Below are positions 34,677 through 42,723 of a stretch of DNA of 64,000 nt, in pieces; the first letter of the stretch is position 1, and each line of letters begins with the position of its first letter. A program made the position numbers and the translations under genes. The DNA is from Bradyrhizobium diazoefficiens (GTDB lineage Bacteria > Pseudomonadota > Alphaproteobacteria > Rhizobiales > Xanthobacteraceae). The notes under the pieces are model-generated. The model saw nothing but the letters and a program-made list of their open reading frames with translations. It did not search any database and had not been told where the DNA came from. The DNA is taken from positions 1 through 64,000 of the forward strand of contig NZ_JAFCJE010000015.1 of NCBI RefSeq assembly GCF_018131185.1, written 5' to 3'.

Positions 34677-35540
34677 ATGGGCGCAGCACCGGCATCACGC
34701 GACGTGACATCCCACGGAATGGGGTTGGCAGCGCCGCTGGCGCTGTTCTTCCTGCTGTTCTTCGTCGCGCCGCTGCTGCAACTGCTCTGGCTCTCGCTGC
34801 ACAACGACACGGCCGGGCTCCATTGGGGGCTCGGCCAATACCTGCACTTCCTCACCGACCCCTTCAGCCTCAGCGTGCTCGGCTCGACGCTGCTGCTCGG
34901 CGCCGAGGTGACGGCCGTGTGCCTCGTGCTCGGCTTTCCCGTCGCGTGGCTCTACCAGCGGGTCGGACCAAAGCTCCAGACCGTCATCATCCTGATCGTG
35001 CTGCTGCCGCTTCTGACCAGCGTCGTGGTCCGCACCTTCGCCTGGATCGTCATCCTGGGCCGCCAGGGCATCATCAATGCGACGCTGCAGTCGCTCGGCA
35101 TGATCGATACACCGCTCAAAATGCTCTACACCCAGTTCGGCGTCGTCATCGCGCTGGCGCAGGTGCAGATGCCGTTGATGACGCTTCCGCTGATCACCGC
35201 GCTCGGCCGGATCGATCCCAATCTCGACGACGCCTCCTGCTCGCTCGGTGCCGGGAGCTGGCGTACTTTCTTCAGGGTCGTGCTGCCGCTGTCGCTGCCC
35301 GGGGTGATTGCCGGATGCACGCTGACCTACGCGGCCGCCATCACGGCCTTCATCACGCAATCGCTGATCGGCGGCGGGCAGATGCTGTTCATGCCGATGT
35401 ATCTGTATCAGCAGGCCTCGACACTGCAGAACTGGCCGTTTGCGTCCGCGATCTCGATCATCTTCCTGCTCGCCGTGCTCGCGGTCGTCTCCGTCTTCAC
35501 CACGCTCGGCCGCCTCTCGCGCGGCTATGGAGGCGCGTGA
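34677..35540 (+). CDS. spermidine/putrescine-type ABC importer, permease (PotB class)
   Basis: A 287-residue inner-membrane permease with about six hydrophobic segments. The EAA loop DDASCSLGAGSWRTFFRVVLPLSLPG contacts the ATPase. Its stop shares one base with the start of the second permease gene (TGATG). Confidence 0.9.
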   Translation: MGAAPASRDVTSHGMGLAAPLALFFLLFFVAPLLQLLWLSLHNDTAGLHWGLGQYLHFLTDPFSLSVLGSTLLLGAEVTAVCLVLGFPVAWLYQRVGPKLQTVIILIVLLPLLTSVVVRTFAWIVILGRQGIINATLQSLGMIDTPLKMLYTQFGVVIALAQVQMPLMTLPLITALGRIDPNLDDASCSLGAGSWRTFFRVVLPLSLPGVIAGCTLTYAAAITAFITQSLIGGGQMLFMPMYLYQQASTLQNWPFASAISIIFLLAVLAVVSVFTTLGRLSRGYGGA

Positions 35541-36355
35541 TGGCCGGCCGCAAGCGCACTCTGGAAGCGATCAGCTTCGAGCTCGTGATGACGCTGATCG
35601 CGCTGATCGCGCTGATCATCATCATCGCGCCCTCGCTCGTGGTGCTGATCGTTTCCTTCACCAGCGGATTCTCGCTGCGATTCCCCCCGCCCGGCTATTC
35701 GCTGCGATGGTATGTCGAGCTGTGGAATGCCTGGCAGCTGCACTTCGCGGCGAAGAACAGCCTCATCGTCGCGCTGTGGGCAACCAGCCTGTCGGTCGTG
35801 CTCGGCGTCACGGCCGCGCTGGCGATCTCGCGGTCGCGGACGCTGTCGGCACGGCTGCTCGATTCCCTCTTCATGTCGCCGCTGGTGCTGCCGGCGCTGG
35901 CCTTCGGCCTTGCCGCGCTGATGCTGTTCTCGCTGGTCGGCCTGCCGGTCTCGCCGCTGACGCTGGTGATCGGCCACACCGTGGTCTGCGTGCCCTATGT
36001 CGTACGCAACACGGTCGCGGCGCTCGCCCAACTGGAGCCGACCCTGCTCGAAAGCTCGGCGGTGCTCGGCGCCAGCCGCCTCTACACGTTCCGCCGCATC
36101 GTGCTGCCGCTGATCCGGCCGGGCATCATCGCAGGCGCCTTCATCGCCTTCATGTCGTCCTTCGACAACGTGCCGGTGTCGCTGTTCCTGCGCGATGCCG
36201 CGACCGACATGCTGCCGATCCGGATGTGGCAGGACCTCGAGGGCAAGCTCGACGTCACCATCGCGGCGCTGTCGGGCGTGCTGATCATCGCGACCGTCGC
36301 GCTGGTCGCGATCATGGAGCGCATGACGGGCCTGTCGCGGCGGCTGACGAACTGA
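35540..36355 (+). CDS. spermidine/putrescine-type ABC importer, permease (PotC class)
   Basis: A 271-residue permease with about six hydrophobic segments and the EAA-type loop ESSAVLGASRLYTFRRIVLPLIRPG. The ATG at 35540 overlaps the previous stop. The last base of its stop abuts the stop of the convergent HiuH-like gene at 36356. Confidence 0.9.
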   Translation: MAGRKRTLEAISFELVMTLIALIALIIIIAPSLVVLIVSFTSGFSLRFPPPGYSLRWYVELWNAWQLHFAAKNSLIVALWATSLSVVLGVTAALAISRSRTLSARLLDSLFMSPLVLPALAFGLAALMLFSLVGLPVSPLTLVIGHTVVCVPYVVRNTVAALAQLEPTLLESSAVLGASRLYTFRRIVLPLIRPGIIAGAFIAFMSSFDNVPVSLFLRDAATDMLPIRMWQDLEGKLDVTIAALSGVLIIATVALVAIMERMTGLSRRLTN

Positions 36356-36691
36356 TCAGGCGCCCCGAAACAGCGAATAGCCCCAGCGCGTGAATTTCAA
36401 CGGCAGGTGGAAATGCTCGTCAACGTTCTTGATGCGAAAGCGAAACGGCGTCACGGTCAGGAAGCTGTCGCTGTCGCCGAAGAACTCGCCGAGATGAAAC
36501 ATCACCTCGTACTCGCCTGCCGAGATGCCCTCGCCTTGCGCAATGGGATGATCGAGCGCGCCGTTGCCGCCGAGCCGTCCGTCGGCGAGGCGCAGCTGCT
36601 CCGGATCGATCCGCCATATCTCGACGCGCAGCCCCTGCGCGGGCCGTCCGCTCGCCACGTCGACCGCATGAATGGAAATGCCGCCTGCCAC
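36356..36691 (-). CDS. hiuH: hydroxyisourate hydrolase (transthyretin-like) with altered C-terminal motif
   Basis: 111 residues, the normal length for 5-hydroxyisourate hydrolase of uric acid catabolism. Active-site positions H8 (ISIHAVD), R39 (DGR) and H95 (EHFHLPL) are present. The hallmark C-terminal YRGS reads FRGA (108-111), losing the Tyr hydroxyl and the terminal Ser. The GTG at 36691 was chosen because GGGAGGAG stands just upstream and the domain begins there. No urate oxidase or OHCU decarboxylase gene is adjacent, so the protein may act on another ureide-like compound. Confidence 0.85.
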   Translation of the reverse strand: MAGGISIHAVDVASGRPAQGLRVEIWRIDPEQLRLADGRLGGNGALDHPIAQGEGISAGEYEVMFHLGEFFGDSDSFLTVTPFRFRIKNVDEHFHLPLKFTRWGYSLFRGA

Positions 36692-36717
36692 CAAACTCCT
36701 CCCGTGAATGCGGCGCC

Positions 36718-37914
36718 ATGGTAGACGCAAACACAGCCGTTCGGCCAGAGCCCGCGCTGCTGCCGGCCCTGGCAGCGATGACATGGCTCCAGGCTCTGGT
36801 GGCGCTTGCCCTGTTCGCGCCCGGCGCGATCGCGCCGCGCGCCCATATCGAGGTCTGGCAGCTTTCGCTATTCTCCTGCGCAGTGTTCGCGGTCGGCATC
36901 CCCGCTTCGTTCTGGGGCGGCGGCTTCATCGCCCGCATGGGCTCGCTGCGGATGGCAAGCCTGTGCGCAGCGGCCATCATCGTCAGCATGGCGCTGGCCT
37001 CGCTCGGTTCGACGGCGGCGCTGCTCGCCGCCGGCCTCTGCCTGGGCCTCGCCTTCGGACCGGAAACACCTGCCAGCGCGGCGTTGCTGGCCCGGCTCGT
37101 AACGGCCGAGCGCCGTGCCTTCGTGTTCTCGGTCCGCCAGACCGGGAATCAGATCGGCGCCGTCTGCGGCTCGCTGGTCTTGCCCGCGATCGCCATCACG
37201 CTGGGACCTGTCTGGTGCTATGCGGCGGTCGGCGCGTGCGCGCTGCTGGCAATCCTGCTGTTCGAGCGACTGCGTCCGGCCTATGGCGCCAAGGCGGTGC
37301 CGCCGCCGAAACTCGACCTCCGTGCGCGACTGGCGCTGGTGACCGCGGACCGGCGGATCGCGATGCTCGCGCTGGCCTCGATGCCGTTCAGCGCGATGCA
37401 GGTGTCGCTGAACACCGTGTTCGTCACGCTCGGCACCCGCGAGCTCGGGCTCAGCCATATCGAAGCCGGCATGGCGCTCGCCTGCGCGCAAGCCGGCGGC
37501 CTCCTCGGCCGTCTGGGCTGGGGCTATGTCGCGATGCGGCTCGACGCCTCACGCGGCGTCCTCGTCGTGATCGGGCTCGGCATGGCGTTCTGCGCCGCGC
37601 TGCTCGGCCTCGACGGCGCATCGCTCGGTCGCCCCTGGCAGTTTGCGGTTGCAGCGCTGTTCGGCCTGACAGCCTCGGGCTGGAACGGCGTCTTCATCGC
37701 GGAGATCGCCCGCCTCGCCCCGCAGGACCGGATCGGCGACACCGCGGGCGCGGTGCTGACCGCCTCCTATGCCGGCCTGCTGGCGGCGCCTGCGCTGGTG
37801 TCGATCCTGGACGGTGTGGCCGGCCTTGGCGCGGCCTTCTTTGCCTTGGCGTGCCTGGCTCTCTGCGGCACAGTGGCGCTGATCCGGGGAGGCCATGACG
37901 AAGCCGGCACATAG
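36718..37914 (+). CDS. MFS transporter
   Basis: A 398-residue major facilitator with about twelve hydrophobic segments. The loop FVFSVRQTGNQIGAVCG resembles MFS carriers with an RQTG motif in helix 4-5. Only 26 bases separate its ATG from the divergent HiuH start, so a promoter must lie inside hiuH or the true start is later; the ATG at 36781 (MTWLQALVALALF) is the main alternative. Its stop overlaps the following amidase start by 20 bases, so import or export is probably linked to amide hydrolysis. Confidence 0.82.
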   Translation: MVDANTAVRPEPALLPALAAMTWLQALVALALFAPGAIAPRAHIEVWQLSLFSCAVFAVGIPASFWGGGFIARMGSLRMASLCAAAIIVSMALASLGSTAALLAAGLCLGLAFGPETPASAALLARLVTAERRAFVFSVRQTGNQIGAVCGSLVLPAIAITLGPVWCYAAVGACALLAILLFERLRPAYGAKAVPPPKLDLRARLALVTADRRIAMLALASMPFSAMQVSLNTVFVTLGTRELGLSHIEAGMALACAQAGGLLGRLGWGYVAMRLDASRGVLVVIGLGMAFCAALLGLDGASLGRPWQFAVAALFGLTASGWNGVFIAEIARLAPQDRIGDTAGAVLTASYAGLLAAPALVSILDGVAGLGAAFFALACLALCGTVALIRGGHDEAGT

Positions 37915-39274
37915 CGCCCGCGAGATCGCAGCCGATGTCGCGGCCGGGCGGACGAGCGCCGCCGAAACCGCAAAGGCCGCGCTCGCGCGCATCGAGGCCG
38001 CCAAGGCGCTGAACGCGGTCGTCGCAACCGATCCTGCCCGCACGCTGGCCGATGCCGCGGCTGTCGACGAGCGCCTGCGCGCCGGCGAGACGATGGCGCT
38101 CGCCGGCGTCCCCGTCGTGGTCAAGGACAACATCTGGGCCGGCGGCTGGCGGGTGACGCAAGGCTCGCGCCTGTTCGCCGATTTCATCGCGCCGCAGGAT
38201 GCGATTGCGATCGAGCGGCTGCGCCGGGCCGGCGCCGTCATCGTCGGCATCGGAGCGACGTCCGAGTTTGCCTGCAAGGGGGTGACCACCTCGCCGTTAT
38301 ATGGCCCGACCCGGCATCCTCTCGATCCCTCGCTGACGCCCGGCGGCTCATCGGGCGGTCCCGCCGTCGCCGTCGCGGCCGGCCTCGTGCCGCTCGCGAT
38401 CGGCACCGATGCCGGCGGCTCCAGCCGCCGGCCCCCGGCCCATGTCGGCGTCGCCGGCTTCAAGCCGTCCTATGGCGCGATCCCCTATGGGCCCGGCTTC
38501 GCCGAGCCGTTCTTCGGCCTCTCCGTCATTGCACCGATCGCCGCCGACATTGCCGATATCGCGCTCGCGTTCGAAACGATGGCCGGCGTCGATGCGCGCG
38601 ATCCGGATTCCGCGACGATCGCTCGCGACAGCGGCGAGCTCTCGGGCTTGCGCATCGCCTTCTCGCCGCGCCTTGGACTTGATGCCGCCGTTGATCAGGC
38701 CGTCGCCGACGGCGTCTCTTTGGCCGTCGAGCGTCTCGCCGCGGCCGGGCTACGGATCGCCGAATGTGATCCCGCCTGGCCTGCGGTCGCGACCGAAGAA
38801 GCCATCATGCCACTTCAACATGCCGGCCTCGCGGCGCTTTATGGCGATGTCTTCCGCCAGGATCCGAGCCTGTTCGATCCTGATATCGCCAACCAGATCG
38901 AGCGGGGGCTGTCGTGGTCGGGCGCAGAGGTCGCCGGCGCGCTGGTCGCAAGCGCTGCAATCGCCAGGGCATTTGCGGCGTTCCTTGGCGCGTTCGACCT
39001 GTTGCTGACGCCAACCGTTCCATGCGTCGCGTGGCCATTGACGCAGCTCGGCCCGGACACGATCGGCGGAAAGGCCGCAAGCCCGCGCGCCCACGCGACG
39101 TTCACGCCCTTTGTCAATCATGCCCACCTGCCGGCGATTTCGATTCCATGCGGAACGGATCGGAGCGGACTGCCATTCGCCCTCCAGATCATCGCCGCGC
39201 GCGGACAAGACCGAATGCTACTTGGCGCAGCGCGACAGATTGAGGCGGTGCTGCGAACGCAAGTGCCGCCGTAG
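37895..39274 (+). CDS. amidase signature family hydrolase
   Basis: A 459-residue amidase with triad K77 (VVKDN), cis-S152 (PGGSSGGP) and nucleophile S176 (DAGGSSRRP). After the nucleophile it reads SSRRPPAH, where many relatives have SIRxPA. It is co-transcribed with the MFS gene through a 20-base overlap. The 267-base gap to the LysR gene contains an inverted repeat GTTTC-CCGC-GAAAC (39484-39497) but no clear terminator. Confidence 0.87.
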   Translation: MTKPAHSAREIAADVAAGRTSAAETAKAALARIEAAKALNAVVATDPARTLADAAAVDERLRAGETMALAGVPVVVKDNIWAGGWRVTQGSRLFADFIAPQDAIAIERLRRAGAVIVGIGATSEFACKGVTTSPLYGPTRHPLDPSLTPGGSSGGPAVAVAAGLVPLAIGTDAGGSSRRPPAHVGVAGFKPSYGAIPYGPGFAEPFFGLSVIAPIAADIADIALAFETMAGVDARDPDSATIARDSGELSGLRIAFSPRLGLDAAVDQAVADGVSLAVERLAAAGLRIAECDPAWPAVATEEAIMPLQHAGLAALYGDVFRQDPSLFDPDIANQIERGLSWSGAEVAGALVASAAIARAFAAFLGAFDLLLTPTVPCVAWPLTQLGPDTIGGKAASPRAHATFTPFVNHAHLPAISIPCGTDRSGLPFALQIIAARGQDRMLLGAARQIEAVLRTQVPP

Positions 39275-39541
39275 ATGTTTCTCCCAACGCCTGCTCACAT
39301 TGGCGGCAGTGGATATCCCGGCGTACCGGTCGCGCAAAGCGGCCTTCTAACCGGTTGAAAAACTTGAACTCTAAGCTCCAACCCGTCACGGGCAAGTTTG
39401 AGCTGGCTTCAGCCGAGAAAATCCAGGTTAATCAAGCGTCGCTGGCACGTCAGACGCTGAGGTTCGAGCCGGATGCGCAACACGTTTCCCGCGAAACTGT
39501 AGCATGGAAATTGCATCGAAGTCGGGCGAAACGAGCGCCGA

Positions 39542-40438
39542 ATGAACCTTATCAGTCTCGACATCCGCATGCTTCGGTCCTTGATCTCGGTCGTGGAGAC
39601 CGGCAGCATCACCGAGACGGCGCGGAGGCTCGGCCGGACCCAACCAGCCATCACCCTGCAATTGCAGCGGCTGGAGGTGCTGACCGGCAAGCAGCTCTTC
39701 CTGCAGGGCGGCCGCAGGATGACACTGACCGAGGACGGCACGACCGTCCTCACCTACGCCAAATCCATCCTGAGGTTGCATGACGAGCTGATTTCGCAGC
39801 TTGCGTCGCAGGAGATCGAGGGACAGGTCGTGCTCGGCACGCCCGACCTCTACGCGGCCTTCATGCTGCCGCAGATTCTCAGCGTGTTCCGAAAATCCTT
39901 TCCGCGCGTCCAGGTCGAGCTCAACTGCGCGCTATCGACGCCGCTGGTCGGCCTCGTCAAGCGCGGCGATGTCGACATCGCGCTCGTCACCCGGATGAAC
40001 GATTTCACCGGCGGCCAAGTGGTGCGGCGCGAGCAGCTGGTCTGGATGACCGGCGAGCAGTCCGCCGCGCATCAGGAACGGCCGATCCCGCTCGCGCTCT
40101 TGCCGCCGGGCAACATCTATCGCGACTACGCGATCGATACGCTGGAACGCGGGAATTTGCGCTGGCGCATCGCCTGCGTCAGCGAAAGCGTGGGCGGACT
40201 ACAAGCCGCGGCCTTCGCCGGCATGGCCGTCACCGTGCTCGGACGCAGCGCGCTGGTGCCGGCGATGCGCGAGATCGGGCCGAACGAGGGCCTGCCGCCG
40301 CTGCCGAAGATCGAGTTGCTGCTCTACAAGTCGAGCGGCGCCACGTCGAAAGCGGCCACCGCCCTGCACGACTATCTCGCGCACTATCTGCGCCTCAACG
40401 AAGAGCTCAGCGGCCGCGGGCCGATCGAATTGTCCTAG
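39542..40438 (+). CDS. LysR family transcriptional regulator
   Basis: 298 residues. The winged helix is at about 8-66 (VVETGSITETARRLGRTQPAITLQLQRLE) and the ligand domain at about 90-290. It is convergent with the amidase gene at 40435-41901, their stops sharing CTAG. LysR proteins usually regulate a divergent neighbour; here the upstream neighbour (37895) runs in the same direction, so the target is unclear and may be the importer-hydroxylase-amidase operon downstream or the MFS-amidase pair. Confidence 0.88.
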   Translation: MNLISLDIRMLRSLISVVETGSITETARRLGRTQPAITLQLQRLEVLTGKQLFLQGGRRMTLTEDGTTVLTYAKSILRLHDELISQLASQEIEGQVVLGTPDLYAAFMLPQILSVFRKSFPRVQVELNCALSTPLVGLVKRGDVDIALVTRMNDFTGGQVVRREQLVWMTGEQSAAHQERPIPLALLPPGNIYRDYAIDTLERGNLRWRIACVSESVGGLQAAAFAGMAVTVLGRSALVPAMREIGPNEGLPPLPKIELLLYKSSGATSKAATALHDYLAHYLRLNEELSGRGPIELS

Positions 40439-41901
40439 CGCAACGCCAGCTGCGGCCAGAACTTCGCCCAGGGCTGCGCCGCTTCGAACGCGGCGGCGAT
40501 GCGGAAAATCATGGGCTCGTCGAGCCAGGGCGCGATGATCTGAAGCCCGATCGGCATGCCATCGCGATCGAAGCCGCAGGGCAGCGTCGCCGCCGGAAGG
40601 CCGGCGAGATTGATCGGCCACGTAAACGGTGACCAGCCGAGATGCGGATCGACCTTGCGGCCGTCGATCGTGTCGACGCCGATCTGCCCCGCCTCGAACG
40701 CGGTGACGGCAACTGTGGGCGTCACCAGCGCATCCACACGCTCGAACAGTTTGACGAAGGCACTGCGCGCCTGACCGCGGCGGTAACTCGCTTCGATATA
40801 GTCCGTGCCGCTGTAGCTCCGTCCAGCGCTGACGACATCGCGATAGTCGGCTTCCGAACCTGCAAGATCGGCAGCGGTCTTGGTCGCGACGGCGGCCGCC
40901 TGCTCGGTGAACGCGATCGGCTTCAACGTATGCTCCAGGATGTCGGGATCGAGACCCGGGCCGTCCATGGTGACCTGTGCGCCGCAGGAATCGAGAACGG
41001 CGAGCGCCTTGCCAAAGGCCGCGCAGACATCGGGGCTGACGGCGGCGTAGCCGAGATCGGCGCTGGCTGCGATACGAACCCCTTCCAAGCGCCCTGCGTC
41101 CGTATTGAAGCGACGCGCGGAAACGGGAACGCTTGCGGCATCGCGCAGATCGTAGCCCGCGATGACCTCCAGCGTCAGCGCGGCATCGGCGACGGTCCGC
41201 GTGATCGGCCCGGTATGCGCGAGCGAGGCCCAGGACGGCGGCGAGAAGCCCGGCGAGCGCGGCACGAGGCCGAAAGTCGGCTTCAACCCGAACACACCGC
41301 AAAACGACGAAGGCACACGGATCGAGCCGACGCCGTCGGTGCCTATCGCGATCGGGCCGCAGCCGGCGGCAACGCCGGCCGCTGCGCCGCCGCTCGACCC
41401 ACCGCTCGTGCGACCGGGATTCCACGGATTGCGCGTCGTGCCGGTGACCGGACTGTCGGCCGTCAATTTGTAGCCGGACTCGCAGGTGGTGGTCTTGCAG
41501 GTGATGATCGCATCCGATGCCTTCAGCGCCGACACGACGGCGGCATCCACCTCGGGCACAAAGCTCTTGTTCATCGGCGAGCCGGCATAGGCCGGCACGC
41601 CCGCGACGTAGACCAGATCCTTGATCGTGACGGGTACGCCTGCGAGTGCACCTTTGACCTCGCCCGCGCGCATCTCCCTGGTAAGTCGATCAGCCTCCGC
41701 CCTCGCCTGCTCGTACATCGGCGTCACCACCGAGTTGCAGGTCTCGTTCGCCGCCTGAAGGGCTGCAATCGTGTCGTCGACAACGTCACGCGGAGTGAAT
41801 TCCCCGCGCCGGTAGCCGGCCATGATCTCGGTTGCAGAAAGCGCGCCGAAGCCAGTCGGCGCCGGCGGGAAGGCCGTTCGGCCGGAACCATCAGTCATCA
41901 T
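40435..41901 (-). CDS. amidase signature family hydrolase
   Basis: A 488-residue amidase with triad K94 (TIKD), cis-S169 (SGGSSGG) and nucleophile S193 (DGVGSIRVP). It is the last gene of the operon that begins with the second polyamine-type importer and continues with the molybdenum hydroxylase. In that order it would hydrolyse a lactam or amide made by hydroxylation next to nitrogen; this is inference. The ATG at 41901 or the adjacent ATG at 41898 are both plausible. Confidence 0.88.
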   Translation of the reverse strand: MMTDGSGRTAFPPAPTGFGALSATEIMAGYRRGEFTPRDVVDDTIAALQAANETCNSVVTPMYEQARAEADRLTREMRAGEVKGALAGVPVTIKDLVYVAGVPAYAGSPMNKSFVPEVDAAVVSALKASDAIITCKTTTCESGYKLTADSPVTGTTRNPWNPGRTSGGSSGGAAAGVAAGCGPIAIGTDGVGSIRVPSSFCGVFGLKPTFGLVPRSPGFSPPSWASLAHTGPITRTVADAALTLEVIAGYDLRDAASVPVSARRFNTDAGRLEGVRIAASADLGYAAVSPDVCAAFGKALAVLDSCGAQVTMDGPGLDPDILEHTLKPIAFTEQAAAVATKTAADLAGSEADYRDVVSAGRSYSGTDYIEASYRRGQARSAFVKLFERVDALVTPTVAVTAFEAGQIGVDTIDGRKVDPHLGWSPFTWPINLAGLPAATLPCGFDRDGMPIGLQIIAPWLDEPMIFRIAAAFEAAQPWAKFWPQLALR

Positions 41902-41914
41902 CAACCCTAAAGAG

Positions 41915-42712
41915 CTAGCTTAGCGCCGCGTCAACGGCGCGCTTGGCCATGACCGTGACGAGATGCGCACGGTAGTCGGCTTCGGCATGGATATCGGAGG
42001 TGAGACCGTCGGTGTCGATCTTGATCGCGGCGACCGCGGATGGGTCGAAATTGCCCGAGAGCGCCGCCTCCATCGGTGGTACACGGAACACGCCGGAGCC
42101 CGCTCCGGTCACGGCCACGCGAACCTCGTCAGCGAACTTCGCGACGAACACGCCGACCAGCGCATAGCGCGACGCCGGCGCCTTGAACTTCGCGTACCCC
42201 GCCTTGGTCGGCACCGGGAAGCGGAGCGCCGTGATGATCTCGCCGGGTTCGAGCGCGGTTTCGAACAAGCCGCGGAAGAACTTGTCGGCCGCGATTTCGC
42301 GCGTGCTCGTGACGATGGTCGCACCGAGACCGAGCACGGCGGCGGGATAGTCGGCCGCCGGATCGTTGTTTGCGACCGAGCCGCCGATCGTGCCGCGGCT
42401 GCGCACCGCGGGATCGCCGATCATGGACGCGAGCGCCGCGAGACCGGGGATCTTCGCCTGCACCAGCTTCGAGGCTGCCACCACCGCATGCGGTGTCATC
42501 GCGCCGACGACGATGGTGGCGCCGTCGTCGGTGATACCCTTCAGGTTTCCGAGCTTCGAAAGGTCGATCAAGGCAGGCGGACTGGCCAGCCGCTGCTTCA
42601 GCGTCGGGATCAGCGTCATGCCGCCCGCGACGAGCTTGCTGTCCTCGATGGAGGTCAGCAGCTTCGCGGCGTCGGGAAGCTGGTGCGGCTGGTGATAGGC
42701 AAATGGCCTCAT
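41915..42712 (-). CDS. molybdenum hydroxylase FAD-binding medium subunit (CoxM-like)
   Basis: 265 residues with FAD motifs AGGMTLIP (29-36) and GTIGGSVANNDPAAD (107-121). It follows the large subunit by 11 bases and precedes the amidase by 13. It completes a second three-subunit enzyme distinct from the one at 16631-21047; here the order is small, large, medium. Confidence 0.9.
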   Translation of the reverse strand: MRPFAYHQPHQLPDAAKLLTSIEDSKLVAGGMTLIPTLKQRLASPPALIDLSKLGNLKGITDDGATIVVGAMTPHAVVAASKLVQAKIPGLAALASMIGDPAVRSRGTIGGSVANNDPAADYPAAVLGLGATIVTSTREIAADKFFRGLFETALEPGEIITALRFPVPTKAGYAKFKAPASRYALVGVFVAKFADEVRVAVTGAGSGVFRVPPMEAALSGNFDPSAVAAIKIDTDGLTSDIHAEADYRAHLVTVMAKRAVDAALS

Positions 42713-42723
42713 TGATATTCTCC

